A stretch of 64,000 nt of DNA from Herbidospora daliensis. Lineage in GTDB: Bacteria; Actinomycetota; Actinomycetes; Streptosporangiales; Streptosporangiaceae. The stretch covers positions 325,508 to 389,507 of the forward strand of contig NZ_BBXF01000007.1 of NCBI RefSeq assembly GCF_001570585.1, given 5' to 3'. A program made the position numbers and the translations under genes. The notes under the pieces are model-generated. The model worked only from the letters and a program-made list of their open reading frames with translations. It ran no database searches and was not told the DNA's origin. Shown piece after piece: positions 1-8,981 of the stretch (position 1 is its first letter; every line of letters begins with the position of its first letter).

Positions 1-30
1 GGAACCTGACCCGAACGGCCAGATCCCTTT

Positions 31-61
31 CGCCCGGCTCGTCCTTTCGGCCGAGCGGGCG
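31..61. other. Bulged hairpin near left edge
   Basis: CGCCCGGCTCG (31-41) pairs with CGAGCGGGCG (52-61) with one bulged G. There is no T tract. It may end a gene lying left of the window. Positions 1-154 hold no other recognisable feature. Confidence 0.3.
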
Positions 62-154
62 AACCTGCCGCGAGTCGGCGAGAAATGATCTTGTTGGCGA
101 TGATCGCGGCGTATCGTGGCTCGGAACACGGTACGGCGATCGGACGGGTGGAAC

Positions 155-2059
155 ATGGACACGCTTCACGGATCTTCCCCCTTTCCCCCTATCGCGGATT
201 ACGGCTTCCTGTCCGACTGCGAAGTGACCGCACTGGTCGCGAGCAGCGGAAACATCGAATGGCTCTGCCTGCCACGGCTCGACTCCCCGTCGGTTTTCGG
301 CGCGGTGCTCGACCGGGGCGCGGGGCGGTTCCGGCTGGGCCCGGCCGACACGTTCGTGCCGGCCGCCCGCCGATATCTCCCGGGCACGATGGTCCTGGAG
401 ACCTCCTGGGGCACCCCCCAGGGCTGGATCATCGTCAGGGACGTCCTGCTCATGGGCCCCTGGCACCACGAGAACGAGCTCTCCCACACCCACCGGAGGG
501 CCCCCACCGACTACGACAGCGACCACGTCCTGCTCCGGACCGTGCGCTGCGTGTCGGGGGAACTGCAGATCACACTGGACTGCGAACCGGTCCTCGACTA
601 CGGCCGTAAGCCCGTGAACTGGTCATACACCGGCAGGGGTTACCACCAGGGACTGGCGACCGCAGAGGGCAGTGACCTCAGGCTGAGGCTCACCACCGAC
701 ATGCGGCTGGGTTTCGAGGCGGGTCGCGCCATGGCGCGCACCCTCATCAAAGAAGGGGAGACGCGCTTCGTCGCGCTCTCCTGGACCGAGCACGAACCCC
801 CCTACACCTTCGAGGACGCGTACAAGAGGCTCGTCTGGACCGCGCACCACTGGCAGCACTGGCTGGCCCGCGGCGACATCCCCGACCACCCGTGGCGCGG
901 TTACCTGGAGCGCAGCGCCCTGACCCTGAAGGGGCTCACGTTCGCCCCGACGGGCGCGCTGGTCGCGGCGGCGACGACCTCGCTGCCGGAGACCCCGGGC
1001 GGCGAGCGCAACTGGGACTACCGCTACTCCTGGGTGCGCGACTCGACGTTCGCGTTGTGGGGCCTCTACACGCTCGGCTTCGACTGGGAGGCCGACGACT
1101 TCTTCTGGTTCATCGCCGACGTGGCCGAGCGCGACGAGGAACTCCAGATCATGTACGGGGTCGACGGCGAACGCGACCTGACCGAACGCATCCTCGACCA
1201 TCTGGAGGGCTACGAGGGCGCCAAGCCCGTCCGCATCGGCAACGGCGCGTTCGACCACCGGCAGAACGACGTCTGGGGCGCGGTCCTCGACTCCTTCTAC
1301 ATCCACATCAAGTCGCGCGACCGGCTCGACGACCGGATCTGGCCGATCCTGGTCCGGCAGGTCGAGGCCGCGATGAAGCACTGGCGCGAGCCCGACCGGG
1401 GCATCTGGGAGGTGCGCGGCGAGCCGCAGCACTTCACCTCGTCCAAGGTCATGTGCTGGGTGGCCATGGACCGGGGCGCCCGGCTGGCCGAACTGCGCGG
1501 CGAGCCCGAGCTGGCCGAGACGTGGCAGGCGGTCGCCGACGAGATCAAGGACGACATCTGCACCAACGGCGTCAGCGAGAACGGCATCTTCCGGCAGCAC
1601 TACGCCACCGACGCGCTCGACGCCTCGCTGCTGCTGATCCCGCTGGTCCGGTTCCTGCCGGCCGACGACCCGCGCGTGCGGGCGACCGTGCTGGCCATCG
1701 CCGACGACCTGACGGTCGACGACCTGGTGCTGCGGTACCGCACCAAGGAGACCGACGACGGCCTGGCGGGCGAGGAGGGCACCTTCACGATCTGCTCGTT
1801 CTGGCTGGTCAGCGCCCTGGCGGAGATCGGGGAGCTCCAGCGGGCCCGGCGGCTGTGCGAGAAGCTGCTCTCGTTCGCCAGCTCGCTCGGCCTCTACGCC
1901 GAGGAGATCGACCCGGTCAGCGGACGGCAGCTGGGGAACTTCCCGCAGGCGTTCACCCACCTCGCGCTGATCAACGCGATCATTCACATCATCCGTGCGG
2001 AAAACCACCATCACCACCCCGGAACTTCTCCAGCGGATCACTCGTTGAGGAGGCGGTGA
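155..2059 (+). CDS. Glycoside hydrolase family 15 protein (trehalase/glucoamylase-like)
   Basis: This 634-residue protein belongs to the GH15 (alpha/alpha)6-barrel family, which hydrolyses alpha-glucosidic bonds. Actinobacterial members of this length are often trehalases. It has an N-terminal beta-rich domain (about 1-240) and a catalytic barrel beginning near GERNWDYRYSWVRDST (about residue 283). IMYGVDGERDL and PVRIGNGAFDHRQNDVWG follow, and the C-terminal YAEEIDPVSGRQLGNFPQAF carries the expected catalytic Glu region. ATG 155 (MDTLHGSS) is preferred because homologues begin just before the PIADYGFLSDC block; an in-frame ATG at 116 would add 13 unconserved residues. No signal peptide is visible, so it should be cytoplasmic. 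Substrate (trehalose or maltooligosaccharide) cannot be told from sequence alone. Confidence 0.9.
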   Translation: MDTLHGSSPFPPIADYGFLSDCEVTALVASSGNIEWLCLPRLDSPSVFGAVLDRGAGRFRLGPADTFVPAARRYLPGTMVLETSWGTPQGWIIVRDVLLMGPWHHENELSHTHRRAPTDYDSDHVLLRTVRCVSGELQITLDCEPVLDYGRKPVNWSYTGRGYHQGLATAEGSDLRLRLTTDMRLGFEAGRAMARTLIKEGETRFVALSWTEHEPPYTFEDAYKRLVWTAHHWQHWLARGDIPDHPWRGYLERSALTLKGLTFAPTGALVAAATTSLPETPGGERNWDYRYSWVRDSTFALWGLYTLGFDWEADDFFWFIADVAERDEELQIMYGVDGERDLTERILDHLEGYEGAKPVRIGNGAFDHRQNDVWGAVLDSFYIHIKSRDRLDDRIWPILVRQVEAAMKHWREPDRGIWEVRGEPQHFTSSKVMCWVAMDRGARLAELRGEPELAETWQAVADEIKDDICTNGVSENGIFRQHYATDALDASLLLIPLVRFLPADDPRVRATVLAIADDLTVDDLVLRYRTKETDDGLAGEEGTFTICSFWLVSALAEIGELQRARRLCEKLLSFASSLGLYAEEIDPVSGRQLGNFPQAFTHLALINAIIHIIRAENHHHHPGTSPADHSLRRR

Positions 2060-2145
2060 GAACCATCCCTTGGTCTTGCGGGGTCACTGACTCCACGGGA
2101 CCATGGCGAGATAGCTGATCATTAAATCCGCATCGTGGAGGCACG

Positions 2146-2940
2146 GTGGAGAGCAGAAACCCGATTTTCAGTCGGCGTGGCCCGGTCGGCCAAGGACAGT
2201 GGTCGGGGCCGACGCCGAGCCCCCAGCACCTGCAGGACATGTACAACCAGCCGTCCTACGCGCCGCCCACCCCCGTGGGCCGCACGTTGACGATGGACGA
2301 CGTCGTCATGAAGGGCTTCATCGTCCTCGGCACGCTGCTGGCGTCCGCGGGCGTGGCCTGGGTGATGGAGGTCCCGATCGGGATCGCGATCGTGGCGGTC
2401 ATCGCCGCGCTGATCCTGGGCCTCGTCATCACGTTCAAGCAGAGCACCAACCCGGCGCTCATCCTGACCTACGCGGTGCTCGAAGGCGTCGCGCTGGCCG
2501 GGATCAGCCTGATCTTCGCGGCCAGGTTCGGTAACGGCATCGTCCTCCAGGCGATCGTCGGCACCATGATGGCCGTCCTGGGCGTCCTGTCGGTCTACGC
2601 GCTGAACATCTTCCGGCCCACGCCGAAGTTCGCGAAGTTCGTGATCGGCGCCGCCGTCGGCGCCATCGGCCTGATCCTGGTCAACATGCTCGTCGGCATC
2701 TGGGTGCCCGGCGGGCTGGGCCTGCGCTCGGGCGGGACCCTGGCGATCGTGTTCAGCGCCGCCATGATCCTGCTGGGCATGTTCTTCCTGCTGCTCGACT
2801 TCGACGAGATCAACCACGCGGTCCAGGCTGGCGCTCCCGAGCGCACGTCCTGGCTGCTCGTCTTCGGCCTGATGCTCAGCATCGTGTGGATCTACCTCGA
2901 GGTCCTGCGTCTGCTGTCGTACTTCTCCGGCGACGACTGA
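2146..2940 (+). CDS. Bax inhibitor-1-like (YccA-type) integral membrane protein
   Basis: A 264-residue polytopic membrane protein of the bacterial Bax1-I-like family, related to calcium-leak or stress membrane proteins; its bacterial role is not settled. A soluble, Pro/Gln-rich N-terminus (about 1-55) precedes seven hydrophobic segments from about residue 58 to 258. The block MTMDDVVMKGF-like before the first segment and the acidic LLDFDEINHAV between the last two are typical of the family. GTG 2146 follows a GTGGAGG Shine-Dalgarno at about 2136. It is monocistronic, ending at a strong intrinsic terminator. Confidence 0.88.
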   Translation: MESRNPIFSRRGPVGQGQWSGPTPSPQHLQDMYNQPSYAPPTPVGRTLTMDDVVMKGFIVLGTLLASAGVAWVMEVPIGIAIVAVIAALILGLVITFKQSTNPALILTYAVLEGVALAGISLIFAARFGNGIVLQAIVGTMMAVLGVLSVYALNIFRPTPKFAKFVIGAAVGAIGLILVNMLVGIWVPGGLGLRSGGTLAIVFSAAMILLGMFFLLLDFDEINHAVQAGAPERTSWLLVFGLMLSIVWIYLEVLRLLSYFSGDD

Positions 2941-2957
2941 TCGAACGACGGAAAGCA

Positions 2958-2986
2958 CGCCCCCGGCTTCCGGCCGGGGGCGTTTT
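2958..2986 (+). terminator. Intrinsic terminator after the Bax1-like gene
   Basis: CGCCCCCGG (2958-2966) pairs perfectly with CCGGGGGCG (2974-2982), extended by one inner C:G pair, and is followed by TTTT. It ends the transcript of the 2146-2940 gene. Confidence 0.88.
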
Positions 2987-3107
2987 CCGTTGTACGGCGA
3001 GGAACAAAAGATCAACAATTCGTAACGAAGAGATGTCTGTTGGGTCTTGTCAAGCCCCTGGCCGTGAGGCAGTGTCGACTCAAAGAGCCTTATCCGTGGA
3101 GGTGCTT

Positions 3108-3335
3108 ATGTCGTTGAACCACTCACCGGAGACCCAAACAAAGCTCATCGCCCGCGTCCCCACGATCACCGGACGCGAACTCCCCGAGTGGTTTCAAGCC
3201 ATCGACAACGGTCCGTCGTTCTCTCGCTGCGACGAGCGTGCCAACTGGCTCGCCGACGAACACGGGCTGACCCACGGCTACGCCGCCGCCATCGTGCTGG
3301 AGCACGAGCGACGCCGACGCGGCCACCTGTTCTAA
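3108..3335 (+). CDS. DUF4287 domain protein
   Basis: A 75-residue protein made almost entirely of a DUF4287 domain: ITGRELPEWFQAID followed by a short helix-turn region and WLADEHGLTHGYAAAIV. The family's function is unknown; the domain is small, helical and usually cytoplasmic. ATG 3108 is chosen because GGAGG lies at 3098-3102 with ideal spacing; the upstream open frame has no start with a good ribosome site. A terminator-like hairpin follows directly, so it appears to be a single-gene unit. Confidence 0.82.
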   Translation: MSLNHSPETQTKLIARVPTITGRELPEWFQAIDNGPSFSRCDERANWLADEHGLTHGYAAAIVLEHERRRRGHLF

Positions 3336-3349
3336 AGCCCGGTCTTCCG

Positions 3350-3375
3350 CGCCCGCGCCCCCTCCGGCGCGGGCG
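3350..3375 (+). terminator. Perfect GC hairpin between DUF4287 and PPOX genes
   Basis: CGCCCGCGCC (3350-3359) and GGCGCGGGCG (3366-3375) form a 10-bp perfect stem with a 6-nt loop. Only a weak T-rich stretch follows, and the next start codon is 13 nt downstream. It probably terminates the DUF4287 transcript. Confidence 0.65.
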
Positions 3376-3388
3376 CATCATTGTGTCC

Positions 3389-3799
3389 ATGGACATCAGC
3401 AAGGCCCTGGAGTTCGTCCGGGCCAACCACCGCGCCGTTCTGATCACTCGCCACGCCGACGGCCGCATCCAGTCGTCACCCGTCACGGTCGGGGTCGACG
3501 CCGATGACCACGTCGTGATCAGCAGCCGCGAGACCGCGGTCAAGACCCGGAACGTGCGGCACAACCCCGAGGTCGTGCTCACCGTCATGACCGACGCGTT
3601 CTACGGCCAGTGGCTGCAGATCGAGGGCACCGCCGACGTGGTCTCGCTGCCCGAGGCGATGGAGCCGCTGGTCGACTACTACCGGCGCATCAGCGGCGAG
3701 CACCCCGACTGGGACGACTACCGCGCCGCGATGGAGCGGGACCGGCGGGTGATCATGCGCGTCACCGTCACCAGGGCCGGTCCCGACTTCCACGGTTAG
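3389..3799 (+). CDS. PPOX-class F420-dependent oxidoreductase
   Basis: A 136-residue split-beta-barrel flavin/deazaflavin protein of the pyridoxamine-oxidase-like (PPOX) class. Actinobacterial members of this size usually bind coenzyme F420 and reduce unsaturated or aromatic substrates. Visible blocks are RAVLITRHADGRIQSSPVTV, the VVISSRETAVKTRNVRHNP segment and QWLQIEGTADVV, all typical of the barrel core. ATG 3389 is preceded by no clear Shine-Dalgarno; a GTG two codons upstream (3383) is an alternative. Its 3' end overlaps the convergent thiolase gene by 4 bp. The physiological substrate cannot be inferred. Confidence 0.85.
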   Translation: MDISKALEFVRANHRAVLITRHADGRIQSSPVTVGVDADDHVVISSRETAVKTRNVRHNPEVVLTVMTDAFYGQWLQIEGTADVVSLPEAMEPLVDYYRRISGEHPDWDDYRAAMERDRRVIMRVTVTRAGPDFHG

Positions 3800-5016
3800 G
3801 AGAGCCGCTCCACGACCATCGCCATGCCCTGGCCGCCGCCGACGCACATCGTCTCCAGGCCGATGGTCTTGTCGTGGAAACGCAGGCTGTTCAGCAGCGT
3901 CGAGGTGATGCGCGCCCCGGTCATCCCGAAGGGGTGGCCGACGGCGATGGCGCCGCCGTTCACGTTGAGCCGGTCGAGGTCGATGCCGAGGTCCCGGTAC
4001 GACGGGATCACCTGGGCCGCGAACGCCTCGTTGATCTCCACCAGGTCGACGTCGCCGATCGCCATGCCGGCCTTGGCCAGCGCCTTCTTCGACGCCTCGA
4101 CCGGGCCGAGGCCCATGATCTCGGGCGACAGGCCGGTCACGCCGGTCGACACGATCCGGGCCAGCGGGGTGATGCCGAGCTGGGCGGCCTTCACGTCACT
4201 CATGATCACCACGGCGGCGGCGCCGTCGTTGAGGGGGCAGCAGTTGCCCGCGGTGACCGTGCCGTCGGGGCGGAAGACCGGCTTGAGCTGCGAGACCGCC
4301 TCGTAGGTGGTGCCCGCGCGGGGGCCGTCGTCCTTGCTGACGACGGTGCCGTCGGGCAGTGTGACCGGCGTGATGTCGGTCTCCCAGAACCCGTTGGCCA
4401 GGGCCTTCTCGGCCAGGTTCTGCGACCGTACGCCGAACTCGTCCTGCTCGCGGCGGGTGATGCCCCGGGAGGAGGCGACGTTCTCGGCGGTCTGGCCCAT
4501 CGCCATGTAGATGTCGGGCACGTCGCCGTCGTCGCGCGGGTCGTGCCACGGGGGCGTGCCGCCCGCGGCGGCGGCCTCGGTGCGCGCCTTGGCGTCGAGG
4601 AAACGGCTGTTGCGGGTGTCGGGCCACGAGTCGGCGGCGCCCTTGACGAACCGCGAGACGCACTCGACGCCGGCCGAGACGAACACGTCGCCCTCGCCCG
4701 CCTTGATCGCGTGGAAGGCCATGCGGGTGGTCTGGAGCGAGGAGGAGCAGTAGCGGTTGACGGTGGTGCCCGGCACCCCGTCGAGCCCGAGCAGCACGGT
4801 CACCACCCGGGCCAGGTTGAAGCCCTGCTCGCCGGCCGGCTGGCCGGTGCCCAGCAGCAGGTCGTCGATCTCGTGCGGGTCGAGCTGCGGCACCTTCGCC
4901 AGCGCCGCCGTGACCATCTGGACGGTCAGGTCGTCGGCGCGGATCTCCTTGAGCGATCCCTTGTTGGCGCGGCCGATGGGGGAGCGGGCGGTCGCGACGA
5001 TGACTGCCTCAGGCAT
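3796..5016 (-). CDS. Acetyl-CoA C-acyltransferase (thiolase, FadA-like)
   Basis: A 406-residue thiolase II family enzyme that exchanges or cleaves acyl groups on CoA, most likely the last step of beta-oxidation. The nucleophilic Cys is Cys90 in VNRYCSSSLQ. The His motif is NGGAIAVGHPFGMTGAR and the second catalytic Cys lies in MCVGGGQGMA near the C-terminus. Length and motif order are those of a full active thiolase. ATG 5016 is supported by GGAGAG just upstream. It stands alone, with no hydratase or dehydrogenase beside it, so its pathway partner is unknown. Confidence 0.92.
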   Translation of the reverse strand: MPEAVIVATARSPIGRANKGSLKEIRADDLTVQMVTAALAKVPQLDPHEIDDLLLGTGQPAGEQGFNLARVVTVLLGLDGVPGTTVNRYCSSSLQTTRMAFHAIKAGEGDVFVSAGVECVSRFVKGAADSWPDTRNSRFLDAKARTEAAAAGGTPPWHDPRDDGDVPDIYMAMGQTAENVASSRGITRREQDEFGVRSQNLAEKALANGFWETDITPVTLPDGTVVSKDDGPRAGTTYEAVSQLKPVFRPDGTVTAGNCCPLNDGAAAVVIMSDVKAAQLGITPLARIVSTGVTGLSPEIMGLGPVEASKKALAKAGMAIGDVDLVEINEAFAAQVIPSYRDLGIDLDRLNVNGGAIAVGHPFGMTGARITSTLLNSLRFHDKTIGLETMCVGGGQGMAMVVERLS

Positions 5017-5123
5017 GGGGGCTCTCCAGTGTGACGGCGGACCTCTCCCCGGAGGCTACTACCTGGTATTCCGGAATTCGGCGGCAGGGTGCCAGAAAAC
5101 AGAACTTTGTACTGTTGCACAAC

Positions 5124-6464
5124 TCAGCCGTACATTCCCGGCAGGGTCGTGGTGGCGTCCTTGACGCCGTGGAGGGCGCCCTTCTCGTCGCGCCACAGGC
5201 GCCAGCCGTTCTGGGCGCCGGTGAACCAGGCCGGCGGGGCGCCCGCGTCGGTGGTGCGCTTGCCGGTGGACAGGTCGAACTCGCAGAGCGAGGCGACCGA
5301 GTAGAACCCGGCGGCGGCCTTGCCCAGCGGCTGCGGGTCGGTCACGCAGAACGACCAGCTGCGGATGCCCTTGACCTGGGTGGCCTGGCCGCTCGACAGG
5401 TCGAAGGCCGAGCCGGGGGCGTTGTGCTTGAGGAAGCCGAGCGTGTTCATCGCCTGCGGGAACGCCAGCCACCAGCCCGAACCCGGCACCTGGGTGGCGG
5501 TGATCTGCCCCATCACCCGGCCGCTCTGCCCGTCGAGGCGGGCGAACCCGCCGTAGGTGCCCTGGCCGTCGACCGGCCGCACCACCGGCGACACCGCCGG
5601 GTTGCCGCTCGGGTAGACCCGCACCACCGACGGCCGCACCCAGTCGATCACCCCGTCGGCCAGCCGGATCGAGAACATCCCGAACGTGGAGGTCTTCCCG
5701 GTCTTCGGGTGCGTGTACGGCGCGATGTAGCCCACCAGCCGGTCGCCCGACACCCCGAACGCCCAGCCGCCCGACAGGTCGACCCCGTTCCCGAGGGCCG
5801 CCTGCACCGGCTGCTGCCACAGGGGCGTGCCGTCCTTCAGCGAGTAGGCCTCCACGACCGGGTCGGCCGCCAGGCGCAGGATGACGACGTGCTTGTCGTC
5901 GGACCACTCGACCTCGGCGATGCCGGGCATCTTCCACACGACCTTGCCGGTCTTCGGGTCGAGCACGATCATGCGCGCGTTGGCCAGGGCGGTGTGCTCC
6001 GACATGCAGACGTACGCCCCGCAGCGCTGCGGCCCGAACGTCGAGTGGACCGGCCGGGTCCAGAGCTGCTTTCCGGTACGCGCGTCGCGCGCGATCAGGG
6101 TCGCGTTCCAGCGGCCCTGCTTGGCCGGGTCGAGCGCGACCACGACCCCCTGGCCGGGGGCGGTCTCGACCGTGGCGGGGGCCTGCACCCCCATGCCGGG
6201 CAGCCGCCCGGCCATCGTCGCGGGCTGGGCCCAGAGCTTCTTTCCGCTGGTCAGCTCGACGGCCACGGTCTCCAGGCTTCCATCGGCCCGCATCGACGTC
6301 AGAGCGGCCACCCCGGCGCCCATGGTGGTCCGGCTGACCACGTTGACCTGGGTGTTGTTCCAGGTCGGGAAGTCGGCGGGGGCGATGGCGGCGTCACTGC
6401 CCGAGCAGGCGGCCAGGGCTCCACAGGTGAGCAGGGCGAGCGCGAGGGCATGGGGCCGTATCAA
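5124..6464 (-). CDS. PQQ-like beta-propeller lipoprotein
   Basis: A 446-residue predicted lipoprotein. The N-terminal signal ends in a lipobox, GALAAC, with Cys20 as the lipidation site, so the mature protein should sit on the outer face of the membrane. The rest shows repeated Gly-Lys-x-x-Trp/hydrophobic blades such as LTSGKKLWAQP, ARTGKQLWTRP, PKTGKVVWKMP and LKDGTPLWQQP, typical of PQQ-binding-like (BamB-type) propellers. Residues for true PQQ or quinoprotein catalysis are not apparent. It lies downstream of the SGNH hydrolase on the same strand (50-bp gap), so the two may be cotranscribed. Function is unknown; scaffolding or ligand binding is an inference. Confidence 0.82.
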   Translation of the reverse strand: MIRPHALALALLTCGALAACSGSDAAIAPADFPTWNNTQVNVVSRTTMGAGVAALTSMRADGSLETVAVELTSGKKLWAQPATMAGRLPGMGVQAPATVETAPGQGVVVALDPAKQGRWNATLIARDARTGKQLWTRPVHSTFGPQRCGAYVCMSEHTALANARMIVLDPKTGKVVWKMPGIAEVEWSDDKHVVILRLAADPVVEAYSLKDGTPLWQQPVQAALGNGVDLSGGWAFGVSGDRLVGYIAPYTHPKTGKTSTFGMFSIRLADGVIDWVRPSVVRVYPSGNPAVSPVVRPVDGQGTYGGFARLDGQSGRVMGQITATQVPGSGWWLAFPQAMNTLGFLKHNAPGSAFDLSSGQATQVKGIRSWSFCVTDPQPLGKAAAGFYSVASLCEFDLSTGKRTTDAGAPPAWFTGAQNGWRLWRDEKGALHGVKDATTTLPGMYG

Positions 6465-6513
6465 GATTCACTCCTCCAGGGGGTGACGGCCCGGACGCCG
6501 AGGGTGACCGGAT

Positions 6514-7491
6514 CTAGGTGTGCGGAGACACCACGTCACGCCTGCGGCGGAGCAGCATGGCCCACCGTCCGTGGGGACCGACCGCCCGGCCTGCGACGCG
6601 GGTCGCGGTGACCTCGGTTCCGGGTTCCTCAACGGCCATCGCCGCCAGAAGGTATTGCGAGCCTTCGACGCGCTCGGGGGAGGGCTCTGGCCACAGGTCG
6701 AGCGCGGCGCATACAGAAGGTAGCACTGTGTAAGCGGCCTGTAGGTAGCCTCGGGCACTTGGATGGAATCGATCGGGTCCGAACATCTCTGCCGGATTTG
6801 TCATGAACGAAGGTCCGAGCAGGTCGGCGAAGCTGACGGTGCGCCCGCCCGCCTCGATCACCGCGATGGTCTGCGCCGCGGCGAGCTGACGGCTCCACCG
6901 GCGTGTCACCCAGCGCAACGGCTGGGCGATCGGCCGGACCGTGCCGAGATCGGGGCAGGTGCCCACGACCACCTGCGCGCCCGACTCGCGCAGCCGCCGC
7001 ACGGCGTCCTGGAGGTGGCGCACCGCCGTGGCCGGGCGGGTCTGGGTGGTGACGTCGTTGGCGCCGATGAAGACGACCGCGAGGTCGGGGCGGGCGTCGA
7101 GGGCGCGGTCGACCTGGGCGTCGAGGTCGCGGGAGATGGCGCCCGACCGGCCGACGACGGTCAGCCGGACCGGCCGCTCGGCCAGCGACGCCAGGCCGAG
7201 GGCCAGGTTCACGCCCGGGGTGTCCATCGGGTCGGTCATGCCGAGGCCGACCGAGGTCGAGTCGCCGAGCACCACCATGGAGATCGGCTCGCCGGTCCCG
7301 TCGCCGTAGAGGCCGTCGGAGGGCGGGCCGTCCTCGGAGACCGGGCGGCCGACGAGGCGGCGGGCGAGCACGCCCTCGGCCAGCAGGAGCGCGTAGGTCG
7401 CCGCGCCGAGAGCGGTCACGCCGCCCCCGCCCAGCGCCGCCGCCGTCGCGATGCGCCTGGCGGCCCGCGCCGCACCCGGAGTCCAGATCAC
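6514..7491 (-). CDS. SGNH/GDSL-family hydrolase
   Basis: A 325-residue serine hydrolase of the SGNH superfamily, probably an esterase or lipase. An N-terminal hydrophobic stretch (about 14-40) may be a signal anchor, placing the domain outside. Block I is LGDSTSVGLG (Ser78), block III is FIGANDVTTQT (Gly/Asn), and block V is DRFHPSARGY with the catalytic Asp-x-x-His pair. Start is GTG 7491 preceded by a G-rich ribosome site. The gene is divergent from cbs across a 119-bp region. Confidence 0.85.
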   Translation of the reverse strand: MIWTPGAARAARRIATAAALGGGGVTALGAATYALLLAEGVLARRLVGRPVSEDGPPSDGLYGDGTGEPISMVVLGDSTSVGLGMTDPMDTPGVNLALGLASLAERPVRLTVVGRSGAISRDLDAQVDRALDARPDLAVVFIGANDVTTQTRPATAVRHLQDAVRRLRESGAQVVVGTCPDLGTVRPIAQPLRWVTRRWSRQLAAAQTIAVIEAGGRTVSFADLLGPSFMTNPAEMFGPDRFHPSARGYLQAAYTVLPSVCAALDLWPEPSPERVEGSQYLLAAMAVEEPGTEVTATRVAGRAVGPHGRWAMLLRRRRDVVSPHT

Positions 7492-7610
7492 CGGCCCAAC
7501 CCCCTATACGGTGTGAGGTGAAAACTAGCCGAGCCCCGGCCACCCTCTCCGGGCTGCGGCAGCCGTCCGGCCGACAAAGCTTCGGCAAAGAACGCAAGGT
7601 GGTTCTCGCG

Positions 7611-8981
7611 GTGCGCGTACACGACTCGCTGATCGAGCTGATGGGGAACACCCCGCTTGTGAGGCTGCGCAAGGTGACGGCGGGCGCGCCGGCGCAGGTG
7701 CTGGCGAAGGTCGAATACTTCAACCCCGGCGGGTCGGTCAAAGACCGCATCGCGCTGCGCATGGTCGAGGCGGCCGAGCGCAGCGGCGCGCTCAAGCCCG
7801 GGGGCACGATCGTCGAGCCGACCTCGGGCAACACCGGCGTGGGGCTGGCCATCGTGGCGCAGGAGAAGGGCTACAAGTGCCTGTTCGTCTGCCCCGACAA
7901 GGTCGCCAACGACAAGATCGCCGTGCTGCGCGCGTACGGCGCCGAGGTCGTGGTCTGCCCGACGGCCGTCTCGCCCGACCACCCCGACTCCTACTACTCG
8001 GTGTCCGACCGCCTCGCGCGTGAGGTCCCGAACGCGTGGAAGCCCGACCAGTACAGCAACCCCGAGAACCCGGCCAGCCACTACCACTCGACCGGCCCGG
8101 AGATCTGGGAGCAGACCGAGGGCCGGATCACCCACTTCGTGGCGGGCGTCGGCACCGGCGGCACGATCAGCGGCACCGGCAGGTACCTGAAAGAGATCTC
8201 GAACGGCCGGGTGAAGATCATCGGCGCCGACCCCGAGGGCTCGGTCTACTCGGGCGGCACCGGCCGTCCCTACCTGGTCGAGGGCGTCGGCGAGGACATC
8301 TGGCCGGCCACCTACGACACCACGATCTGCGACGAGATCATCGCGGTCTCCGACCGCGACTCGTTCGGCATGACCCGGCGGCTGGCCCGCGAAGAGGCGC
8401 TGCTCGTCGGCGGCTCGTGCGGGATGGCGACGGTCGCGGCGATCCGGGTGGCCCGCGACGCCGGGCCCGACGACGTCGTGGTGGTGCTGCTGCCCGACAG
8501 CGGCCGCGGCTACCTGTCGAAGATCTTCAACGACGAGTGGATGGCCGACTACGGCTTCCTGTCCACGGCCGCCGACGAGCACGCCGTCGGCGAGGTGCTC
8601 GGGCGCAAGGGCGGGGTGCTGCCCCAGTTCGTCCACGTGCACCCCCACGAGACCGTGTCCACGGCCATCGCGATCATGCGCGAGTACGGCGTCTCCCAGC
8701 TCCCCGTCATGAAGGAGGAGCCGCCGGTCATGGCCGCCGAGGTGGTCGGCTCGATCGTCGAGCGCGACCTGCTCGACGGCCTCTACCGGGGCAAGGTGCA
8801 CGCCGACGACCCGCTGGGCGACCACATGTCGGCCCCGCTGCCGATGGTGGGCTCCGGCGAGGCGGTGGCCCGCGCCATCGAGGCGCTGGAGAAGGCCGAC
8901 GCCGCGGTCGTGCTCGAAGACGGCAAGCCCGCCGGCCTGGTGACCAGGCAGGACCTGCTCGCCTTCCTATCGGGCCGGTAG
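7611..8981 (+). CDS. cbs: Cystathionine beta-synthase with C-terminal CBS-domain pair
   Basis: A 456-residue PLP enzyme that condenses serine (or O-acetylserine) with homocysteine or sulfide, the reverse-transsulfuration entry step. The PLP lysine is Lys44 in NPGGSVKDRIAL. The phosphate loop is PTSGNTGVGLA and the glycine loop GVGTGGTISGTGRYLKE. Two CBS domains occupy about residues 335-456. GTG 7611 (VRVHDSLIEL) is chosen because AAGGTGG lies at 7596-7602 and known actinobacterial Cbs proteins begin at this point; the open frame extends upstream to 7518 without support. metB lies 1.4 kb downstream, consistent with a transsulfuration cluster. The 3' end overlaps the convergent kinase gene by 15 bp. 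Confidence 0.93.
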   Translation: MRVHDSLIELMGNTPLVRLRKVTAGAPAQVLAKVEYFNPGGSVKDRIALRMVEAAERSGALKPGGTIVEPTSGNTGVGLAIVAQEKGYKCLFVCPDKVANDKIAVLRAYGAEVVVCPTAVSPDHPDSYYSVSDRLAREVPNAWKPDQYSNPENPASHYHSTGPEIWEQTEGRITHFVAGVGTGGTISGTGRYLKEISNGRVKIIGADPEGSVYSGGTGRPYLVEGVGEDIWPATYDTTICDEIIAVSDRDSFGMTRRLAREEALLVGGSCGMATVAAIRVARDAGPDDVVVVLLPDSGRGYLSKIFNDEWMADYGFLSTAADEHAVGEVLGRKGGVLPQFVHVHPHETVSTAIAIMREYGVSQLPVMKEEPPVMAAEVVGSIVERDLLDGLYRGKVHADDPLGDHMSAPLPMVGSGEAVARAIEALEKADAAVVLEDGKPAGLVTRQDLLAFLSGR